DNA of 34,782 nt from Chloroflexota bacterium. Its GTDB lineage: Bacteria > Chloroflexota > Limnocylindria > Limnocylindrales > CSP1-4. Below, piece by piece: positions 28,519 to 34,782 of this stretch. The notes under the pieces were generated by a model, which searched no databases, had not been told where the DNA came from, and saw nothing but the letters and a program-made list of their open reading frames with translations. The translations under genes were made by a program, and so were the position numbers. The number at the start of each line of letters is the position of its first letter. The first letter of the stretch is position 1. Where the stretch lies: positions 1-34,782 of the forward strand of contig JALOOH010000033.1 in NCBI GenBank assembly GCA_025454515.1. The letters are read 5' to 3'.

Positions 28519-29733
28519 ATGGCGTTCTGGCGACGATGGACGCAGCCGCAGGAGCAGGCGGCCGACGAGCACGAGGGATCCGACGGCGCGGCGGGGGCCG
28601 AGGCTCCGAGCGGGCCGCCGGCGCAGGCCGTGGCCGTGGAGCCGGCGGACGGCCTGGCGCCCGCGGCGGCACCCGACGACTTCGATGAGCCCCCGGCGCA
28701 TGCCGCCCCGAGCACCGTCCAGGGCGCCGTGCCGGGATGGCCCGGCGTGCCCGGGTGGCCGGGCCTCCCGGCGACGCCCGCCGGGGTGCCGCCGGCCGCC
28801 GCGCGGCCCTTCATCTCGGCATCGGACGAGGCGGCGGCTGACGCGGCGGAGCTCGAGATGGGCGTCGAACGGACGCGGACCGGGTTCATGGGTCGCCTCC
28901 GCTCGATCCTCGGCTCGGCCGACCCTTCCGGGCCATCCTGGGACGACGTCGAGGAGACGCTCATCGCGGGCGACGTCGGCGGCGCCCTGGCGATGGAGAT
29001 CGTGGAGCGCGCCCGGCAGCGCCGCGACCCCGGGGGGCCCGAGGCCGCCGTCCGCGCGGAGCTCGCCGCGCGCCTCATCCCGTCCGACCCGGCCTGGGGT
29101 CCGGAGCCCGCCGCGCCGGGCGCCCCGGCGATCGTCCTCGTCGTGGGGGTCAACGGGACAGGGAAGACGACGACGATCGGGAAGCTCGCAGACCGCTACC
29201 GACGGGAGGGCGCACGCGTCGTGCTCGCCGCCGCGGACACCTTCCGCGCCGCCGCCATCGACCAGCTCCGCATCTGGTCCGACCGGGCCGGCGCCGAGAT
29301 CGTCGCCCACGCGCCGGGTGCCGATCCGGGCGCCGTCGTGTACGACGCCCTCGACGCCGCCGCCGCGCGCCGGGCGGACATCGTCATCGCGGATACGGCC
29401 GGGAGGCTCCACACGAAGGCGAACCTCATGGACGAGCTGGCGAAGATCCGGCGGATCATCGACAAGCGGTTCCCCGGGGCCGTCCCCGAGGTCTTCTTCG
29501 TCCTCGACGCCACGACCGGCCAGAACGGGCTCGCGCAGGCTCGGTCGTTCCACGCGACGGCGGGGATCACCGGCATCGTGCTCACCAAGCTCGACTCGAC
29601 GTCGAAGGGCGGGATCGTCTTCGCGATCGAGGACGCGCTCGGCGTCCCGGTGCGATACGTCGGGGTGGGAGAGCGTGCCGAGGACCTCGTCGCCTTCGAC
29701 CCCGAGAGGTTCGTCGCGGCGCTGTTCGCCTGA
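28519..29733 (+). CDS. ftsY: Signal recognition particle receptor FtsY
   Basis: VLVVGVNGTGKTTTIGKLADRYRREGARVVLAAADTFRAAAIDQLRIW, IVIADTAGRLHTKANLMDELAKI, GIVLTKLDSTSKGGIVFAI, RYVGVGERAEDLVAFD. Confidence 0.97.
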   Translation: MAFWRRWTQPQEQAADEHEGSDGAAGAEAPSGPPAQAVAVEPADGLAPAAAPDDFDEPPAHAAPSTVQGAVPGWPGVPGWPGLPATPAGVPPAAARPFISASDEAAADAAELEMGVERTRTGFMGRLRSILGSADPSGPSWDDVEETLIAGDVGGALAMEIVERARQRRDPGGPEAAVRAELAARLIPSDPAWGPEPAAPGAPAIVLVVGVNGTGKTTTIGKLADRYRREGARVVLAAADTFRAAAIDQLRIWSDRAGAEIVAHAPGADPGAVVYDALDAAAARRADIVIADTAGRLHTKANLMDELAKIRRIIDKRFPGAVPEVFFVLDATTGQNGLAQARSFHATAGITGIVLTKLDSTSKGGIVFAIEDALGVPVRYVGVGERAEDLVAFDPERFVAALFA

Positions 29734-29737
29734 GCGC

Positions 29738-29767
29738 ACGGGCCGCCGGAATCCCTCCGGCGCCCGT
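29738..29767 (+). terminator. Terminator-like hairpin downstream of ftsY (no U-tract)
   Basis: ACGGG-(c bulge)-CGCCGGA-atccc-TCCGGCG-CCCGT: 12 bp with one bulge, 5 nt after the ftsY stop. Confidence 0.55.
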
Positions 29768-29772
29768 TCCGG

Positions 29773-29778
29773 TACACT
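29773..29778 (+). promoter_or_regulatory. Candidate -10 element (TACACT) upstream of ffh
   Basis: ggTACACTCCGGCTG just after the hairpin, ~93 nt before ffh ATG. Confidence 0.45.
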
Positions 29779-29870
29779 CCGGCTGCCCCGGACTCGCCAG
29801 AACCCGCGAGCGGGGAGCGACGGACGAACGCCTCGCCGCCGACGTCCGGCCCCGAAGGAGCCGCTCCCGC

Positions 29871-31190
29871 ATGTTCGACGCCCTCTCCGACCGCCTGCGC
29901 AGGACGCTCGCGTCCCTGACGGGCCGTGGCCGGATCAGCGAGGCGGACGTCGATGCCGCGATGCGCGAGGTGCGCCTCGCGCTCCTCGAGGCCGACGTCA
30001 ACTTCAAGGTCGTGAAGGACTTCACGGCGCGGGTCCGGGAGCGAGCCGTCGGCGCGGAGGTGCTCGAGAGCCTGACCGCCGGCCAGCAGGTCGTCGCGAT
30101 CGTGAACGAGGAGCTGACGAACCTCCTCGGCGCCGGGGACCGCGTCTTCCACCTCGCGGGCAGCCCCGCGGTCGTCGTGCTCGTGGGCCTGCAGGGGTCG
30201 GGCAAGACGACGACCGCGGCGAAGCTCGCCCGCCATGTCGTCCGGATCGGGCGCCGCCCGCTCCTCGTCGCCGCGGACCCGTACCGCCCGGCCGCGGCCG
30301 ACCAGCTCGAGACCCTCGGGAACGCCATCGACATCCCGGTCCACCGGTCGCCCTCGGGAACGCCCGTCGTCGAGACCGTCCGTGGCGGGATCGAGGCGTC
30401 CCGCCGGCTCGTGCGTGACACGGTCATCGTGGACACCGCCGGCCGCCTCACCGTGGACGAGCCTCTCATGGCCGAGATCGCCGACCTCTGCCGCAGCGTC
30501 TCCCCGGTCGAGACCCTCCTCGTCGTCGACGCGATGACCGGCCAGGAGTCGGTCTCCGTCGCGCAGGCCTTCCACGCCGCCGTGCCCCTCACCGGGCTGG
30601 TCCTCACGAAGATCGACGGCGATGCGCGCGGCGGCGCGGCGCTCTCGATCGGCGCGGTGACCGGCCTGCCCGTGAAGTTCCTCGGGACGGGCGAGAAGAC
30701 GGACGCTCTCGAGGTCTTCCATCCGGATCGGCTCGCGAGCCGGATCCTCGGGATGGGCGACGTGATGACGCTCGTCGAGCGCGCTCAGGACGCGTTCGAC
30801 GCGAAGCAGGCCGCTCAGATGGAGAAGAAGCTCCGGACCGCGAGCTTCACGCTCGAGGACATGCTCGACCAGCTCCAGCAGGTCCAGAAGATGGGCCCGA
30901 TCGGCCAGCTCATGGAGATGATCCCGGGGATGGGCGGGTTCGCGAAGGACGCGCAGGCCTCGGTGGACAAGGGCGACCTGCGGCGTGTCGAGGCGATCAT
31001 CCGCGCGATGACCCCGACCGAGCGCCGGGACCCCACGATCCTCAACGCGTCGCGCCGGCGGCGGATCGCGACGGGCTCGGGGACGAGCCTCACGGACGTC
31101 AACCGCCTCGTGAAGCAGTTCCTCGAGATGCAGAAGATGATGAAGCAGCTCTCAGGCGGCCGGCGCATCCCCGGCATCGTGCGACGATAG
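29871..31190 (+). CDS. ffh: Signal recognition particle protein Ffh
   Basis: MFDALSDRLRRTLASLTGRGRISEADVDAAMREVRLALLEADVN, VVLVGLQGSGKTTTAAKLARHV, DTAGRLTVDEPLMAEI, LTKIDGDARGGAALSI, Met-rich M domain (GPIGQLMEMIPGMGG..LVKQFLEMQKMMKQL). Confidence 0.97.
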   Translation: MFDALSDRLRRTLASLTGRGRISEADVDAAMREVRLALLEADVNFKVVKDFTARVRERAVGAEVLESLTAGQQVVAIVNEELTNLLGAGDRVFHLAGSPAVVVLVGLQGSGKTTTAAKLARHVVRIGRRPLLVAADPYRPAAADQLETLGNAIDIPVHRSPSGTPVVETVRGGIEASRRLVRDTVIVDTAGRLTVDEPLMAEIADLCRSVSPVETLLVVDAMTGQESVSVAQAFHAAVPLTGLVLTKIDGDARGGAALSIGAVTGLPVKFLGTGEKTDALEVFHPDRLASRILGMGDVMTLVERAQDAFDAKQAAQMEKKLRTASFTLEDMLDQLQQVQKMGPIGQLMEMIPGMGGFAKDAQASVDKGDLRRVEAIIRAMTPTERRDPTILNASRRRRIATGSGTSLTDVNRLVKQFLEMQKMMKQLSGGRRIPGIVRR

Positions 31191-31198
31191 GCGGCGAC

Positions 31199-33043
31199 AT
31201 GGACACGATCGAGACCCTTCCGCCGGCGGCGACGCCGGCGACGCAGCCGGCGGGCGGACCGCCGGACGACGCGGCGACGCAGCCCGTCGTCGAACCCGTG
31301 CGCCCCGCCGGGGCGCGACGCTCGTCGCGCGCCCGCTGGGCAGCCGCGCTGGCGGTCCTCGCGCTCGTCTCGGCGACCGCGCTCGCCGGGGTCGGCCTCA
31401 TCGCGGCCGGCGGCTCGTCGTCCGCCCTCGCCCCGTGGGCGCCGGCGACGACGACGGTCTACGCGGAGATGAGGACGGACCTGCCCGGCGACCAGCAGGG
31501 CGCGGTCGGCGCGCTCCTCGCGCGGTTCCCGGGCTTCGATGACCAGGCCGCGCTCGACATGAAGGTGGACACGGCGATCGGCGACCTCGTGGCGCGCGCC
31601 AGCGGCGCGACCGTCGACTACGGTCGAGACCTCGAGCCGTGGCTCGGCGGGGAGATCGCCCTTGCCGTCGGCTCGCTCGACACGGTCGAGAAGACCGCCG
31701 ATGGAGCCGTCTCCGGCGGGTGGGCGCTGCTGCTGTCCACGACGAAGGACCCCGCCGCCACGCAGGCGTTCCTCGAGGCGAGGCTCGGTGCGCCGACCGC
31801 GACGACGACCATCGGCACGGCGACCGTGAACACGGTCGCGGCCCCGGAGGTCCAGGGTCGGACGATCGCCTGGTCGATCGTGGGGACGACCGTCCTGATC
31901 GGCGACCGCGCGGCCGTCGAGAGCGCGATCGACGCCCAGCGGAGCGGCGGGCTCGCCGCGACGGCCGGCTTCAGCGCGGCGTCCGCACAGGTCCCGGCCG
32001 AGCACGTGGCGATGGCCTGGGCCGACCTTCCGACCCTCGCGGACGCCGCCCGCGCGGCGCGGGAGGCGATGGCGCCGGACGCGTCGCCGCTCCCGTCGAT
32101 GCCCGCAGGCCATGAGCCGCCCCCGTGGGTCACCGCCTGGATCCGGGCGGAGGCCGGCGGGGCCACGCTCGACGTGGTGGCGCCGCGCCCGGCGGACGTC
32201 GCGGTGGGCGCCCCGCGCGTGAGCACGATCGCGTCGCGGCTGCCGGGGATCACCGTCGCCGCCGTGGAGGTCCACGACGTCGGCGCGCTCGTCCAGCGCG
32301 CGCTCGACGCGGCGGCGAAGGAGCCCGGCCTGGCCGATCAGCTCGGCGCCGCCGCGCCGGTCATCGACGGGGCGCTCGGCTCGTTCGTGGACTGGGCCGG
32401 CGACGGCGCCGTCGCCGTCACCCGCTCCGGCGGCGAGATGCACGGCGGGATCGTCGTCGCGGCCGACGAGCCGTCGGTCGCCGCCACGCGCATCGCGGCG
32501 ATCCGCGCGTTCCTCGCGTTCGTGGACGGCCCGAACGGCCGACCGGTCGTGACCGAGCGCCCGTACGGCGACGGGACGATCGTGACGGTGGACTTCGGCG
32601 ACGTCCGCGACGCGATCGGGAAGGCGATCGGCGACGCCGCCGGCGGCGCGGGCGCGCCGTCCGCCGACGACCTCGCGCGGATCCGCGAGCTGCTCCCGTC
32701 GTCCGCGACGGTGGTCTACACCGTCCAGCGGGGCGTGTTCGTGCTCGGCACGGACGCCGCGTTCGTCGAGCAGGTCGTGGACACGACCCCCGCCGACTCC
32801 CTCGCGACGGACCCGGACTACCGGGCGGCGATCGACCTCGCAGGGCCGTCGAACGACGGTCAGGCGTTCGTCGACGCGTCGGCGGTTCTCGAGATGGCCT
32901 CGACCGCCGAGACGGGCGCCGTGGAGGTCCTCGGCGCCGACGTGGCGCCGTTCACGGGCCGCATCCAGTCGCTCGGCGCGGCGTACACCGCCGCCGACGA
33001 CGTCATCCGACTCCGGCTCGCGATCGCTGTCCGCGCGCGCTGA
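31199..33043 (+). CDS. DUF3352-like membrane-anchored protein
   Basis: N-terminal low-complexity region then TM segment (WAAALAVLALVSATALAGVGLIAAGG); PATTTVYAEMRTDLPGDQQGAVGALLARFPGFDDQAALDMKVD...YGRDLEPWLGGEIALAVGSL resembles DUF3352. Confidence 0.7.
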   Translation: MDTIETLPPAATPATQPAGGPPDDAATQPVVEPVRPAGARRSSRARWAAALAVLALVSATALAGVGLIAAGGSSSALAPWAPATTTVYAEMRTDLPGDQQGAVGALLARFPGFDDQAALDMKVDTAIGDLVARASGATVDYGRDLEPWLGGEIALAVGSLDTVEKTADGAVSGGWALLLSTTKDPAATQAFLEARLGAPTATTTIGTATVNTVAAPEVQGRTIAWSIVGTTVLIGDRAAVESAIDAQRSGGLAATAGFSAASAQVPAEHVAMAWADLPTLADAARAAREAMAPDASPLPSMPAGHEPPPWVTAWIRAEAGGATLDVVAPRPADVAVGAPRVSTIASRLPGITVAAVEVHDVGALVQRALDAAAKEPGLADQLGAAAPVIDGALGSFVDWAGDGAVAVTRSGGEMHGGIVVAADEPSVAATRIAAIRAFLAFVDGPNGRPVVTERPYGDGTIVTVDFGDVRDAIGKAIGDAAGGAGAPSADDLARIRELLPSSATVVYTVQRGVFVLGTDAAFVEQVVDTTPADSLATDPDYRAAIDLAGPSNDGQAFVDASAVLEMASTAETGAVEVLGADVAPFTGRIQSLGAAYTAADDVIRLRLAIAVRAR

Positions 33044-33056
33044 CCGGCCCATAGAC

Positions 33057-33084
33057 ACCGGGGCCCCGCGACCGGGGCCCCGCA
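33057..33084 (+). repeat. Tandem 13-nt repeat / hairpin in rpsP 5' leader
   Basis: ACCGGGGCCCCGCG ACCGGGGCCCCGCA; each GGGGCCCC is self-complementary, giving GGGGCCCC(33060-33067)-gcgacc-GGGGCCCC(33074-33081). Confidence 0.7.
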
Positions 33085-33106
33085 CAGGACGAGGAGACTG
33101 AAGCCC

Positions 33107-33364
33107 ATGGCAGTCCGGATCCGCCTCACGCGCGTGGGGGCGACGAAGCAGCCCGCGTATCGCGTGGTCGTGACCGACGCGCGGAACGCCCGCGATGGCC
33201 GGTCGATCGAGACGATCGGGCACTACAACCCGCGCACCGAGCCCGTCGAGTTCGTCGTCGACGCCGACAAGGCGAAGGCATGGCTCGAGAAGGGCGCCCA
33301 GCCCAGCGACACGGTCGCGCGGCTCTTCCGGTCCGCCGGGATCCTCCCGGCAGCGAAGAAGTAG
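33107..33364 (+). CDS. rpsP: 30S ribosomal protein S16
   Basis: [46 protein letters not shown]. Confidence 0.97.
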   Translation: MAVRIRLTRVGATKQPAYRVVVTDARNARDGRSIETIGHYNPRTEPVEFVVDADKAKAWLEKGAQPSDTVARLFRSAGILPAAKK

Positions 33365-33371
33365 GCCCGCG

Positions 33372-33605
33372 ATGGCAGCGCGCGACCTCGTCGAGTTCGT
33401 CGCGAAGAACCTCGTGGACGATCCCGACGCCGTCCAGGTGACCGCCCACCGCGAGGCCGGCGGCACGGTCATCGAGCTCCAGGTCGCCGAGGGCGACATG
33501 GGGAAGGTCATCGGCAGGAACGGGAGCGTGGCGAAGGCCCTGCGGACGCTCCTCAAGGTGATGTCCGCCCGGGACGGCGAGATCGTCACGCTCGAGATCG
33601 TCTGA
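33372..33605 (+). CDS. khpA: KH-domain RNA-binding protein (KhpA/YlqC-like)
   Basis: ATG 33372 in ORF 33195..33605; DLVEFVAKNLVDDPDAVQVTAHREAGGTVIELQVAEGDMGKVIGRNGSVAKALRTLLKVM (GRNG loop); between rpsP and rimM. Confidence 0.9.
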   Translation: MAARDLVEFVAKNLVDDPDAVQVTAHREAGGTVIELQVAEGDMGKVIGRNGSVAKALRTLLKVMSARDGEIVTLEIV

Positions 33606-33615
33606 CGGGACCGGC

Positions 33616-34161
33616 GTGGACCCGGCAGCGCAGCGGGTGGCCGTCGGTCGTGTCCGGGGCCTGCACGGCCTGCGCGGCGCGGTCCGCGTCGAGGTCCTGA
33701 CCGACCGTCCCGCGGAGCGGTTCGCCGCCGGGGCACGGGTGCTTGCGGGCGAGCGGGTGCTCACCGTGGTCGAGGCGGCCCAGGACGGCCCCGGGCTCCG
33801 CGTCCACTTCGCGGAGGTCGCCGACCGGACCGCCGCCGAGTCGCTCCGCGACCTGGACCTGGAGGTCGAGGTCGACCGCGAGCGCGACCTCGAGCCGGGC
33901 GCCGTCTTCTGGCACGAGCTGCGCGGCGTCCGGGTGACCGACGTGGACGGCCGCGACCTCGGCACGGTCCGCGACGTCTACCGGGCAGGCGGCGCCGAGG
34001 TGATCGCCGTCGCCGGCGGGGTCGTCCGCCCGTTCGAGATGCCGGTCGTGCACGCGTTCATCCGCGCGTGGAGGCCGCGCGAGGGCTCGATCGTGGTGGA
34101 CGCGGACGCCCTCGACCTTGCGCCGGCGGCCGCTGCCGACCGGGAGCCCGCGACCGGATGA
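33616..34161 (+). CDS. rimM: Ribosome maturation factor RimM
   Basis: RVAVGRVRGLHGLRGAVRVEVLTDRPAERF, FWHELRGVRVTDVDGRDLGTVRDVYRAGGAEVIAV. Confidence 0.94.
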   Translation: MDPAAQRVAVGRVRGLHGLRGAVRVEVLTDRPAERFAAGARVLAGERVLTVVEAAQDGPGLRVHFAEVADRTAAESLRDLDLEVEVDRERDLEPGAVFWHELRGVRVTDVDGRDLGTVRDVYRAGGAEVIAVAGGVVRPFEMPVVHAFIRAWRPREGSIVVDADALDLAPAAAADREPATG

Positions 34162-34782
34162 CGCTCGAGATCGACGTCCTCACGCTCTTCCCAGGGATGC
34201 TCGACGGCCCCCTCCGCGAGAGCATCCCTGGGCGCGCGGTCGCGCGGGGGCTCGTCGACGTGCGCGTCCGGGACCTCCGGGAGTGGGGGATCGGTCGTCA
34301 CCGGAGCGTGGACGACGCCCCGTACGGCGGCGGCGCGGGGATGGTGCTCCGCCCGGAGCCCGTCGGCGACGCGCTCGACGCGCTCCGTCGGCCGGGCTCG
34401 ACGGTGGTCCTGATGGACCCCGCCGGCGAGCCGTTCCGGCAGTCCGTCGCGCGGGAGCTCGCGGGCCTCGACCACCTCGTGCTGCTCTGCCCGCGGTACG
34501 AGGGCGTGGACGACCGGATCCGGTCGCTCGTGGACCGGGAGGTCTCGATCGGCGACTACGTGCTCTCGGGTGGCGAGCCGGCGGCCCTGGTCGTGATCGA
34601 TGCCGTCGTCCGCCTCCTCCCGGGTGCGATCGAGGAGGCGTCCACGGTCGAGGAATCCTTCGCGCAGGGGCTCCTGGAGTATCCGCAGTTCACGCGCCCG
34701 GCGGTGTATCGCGGCATGGGCGTCCCGCCGATCCTGACCAGCGGCGACCACGGCGCGGTCGCTCGGTGGCGCCATGCCGAGG
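34158..34782 (+). CDS. trmD: tRNA (guanine-37-N1)-methyltransferase, truncated by window end
   Basis: ATG 34158 (ATGA overlap with rimM); translated MTLEIDVLTLFPGMLDGPLRESIPGRAVARGLVDVRVRDLREWG...DDAPYGGGAGMVLRPEP...LLCPRYEGVDDRI...SIGDYVLSGGEPAALVVIDAVVRLLPG. Not in ORF track (no stop). Confidence 0.97.
   Translation, partial: MTLEIDVLTLFPGMLDGPLRESIPGRAVARGLVDVRVRDLREWGIGRHRSVDDAPYGGGAGMVLRPEPVGDALDALRRPGSTVVLMDPAGEPFRQSVARELAGLDHLVLLCPRYEGVDDRIRSLVDREVSIGDYVLSGGEPAALVVIDAVVRLLPGAIEEASTVEESFAQGLLEYPQFTRPAVYRGMGVPPILTSGDHGAVARWRHAE

Noticed and set aside
30815-33736. 973-aa minus-strand ORF antisense to ffh-DUF3352-rpsP-khpA
   Set aside because: Shadow ORF with biased composition, opposite to clear CDSs including two ribosomal-cluster genes.

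Overview
High-GC bacterial chromosomal segment, probably Chloroflexota-like (a taxonomic inference from gene content and composition only). It carries a dense, almost unidirectional housekeeping cluster. Left to right: LCP/LytR-type protein (minus strand, truncated by window start), ileS, lspA, rluD, gmk, priA, def, fmt, rlmN, rpe, dtd, rpmB (minus), Asp23/Gls24, DAK/FakA-like, recG (disrupted), rsmD, coaD, SepIVA-like coiled-coil protein, DUF177/YceD, rpmF, plsX, second Asp23, nusB, acpP, rnc, smc, ftsY, ffh, DUF3352-like protein, rpsP, khpA-like KH protein, rimM, trmD (truncated by window end). I saw no tRNA, rRNA, CRISPR array or mobile element. I found no accessory 'novel system'. The best leads sit inside familiar genes: (1) a recG frameshift plus loss of the expected inter-domain linker; (2) a PriA whose Walker A lysine is read as arginine; (3) an rnc frame with no ATG/GTG/TTG start, apparently starting at ATC behind a good Shine-Dalgarno; (4) a SepIVA-like septation protein outside Actinobacteria; (5) an IleRS with altered HIGH and KMSKS motifs; (6) an Rpe with a C-terminal DUF2007-like extension; (7) a recurrent TANACT(C)..CGG promoter-like motif, including an apparently leaderless def. 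Most very long ORFs in the supplied track (e.g. 1653 aa and 973 aa on the minus strand) are high-GC shadow ORFs.
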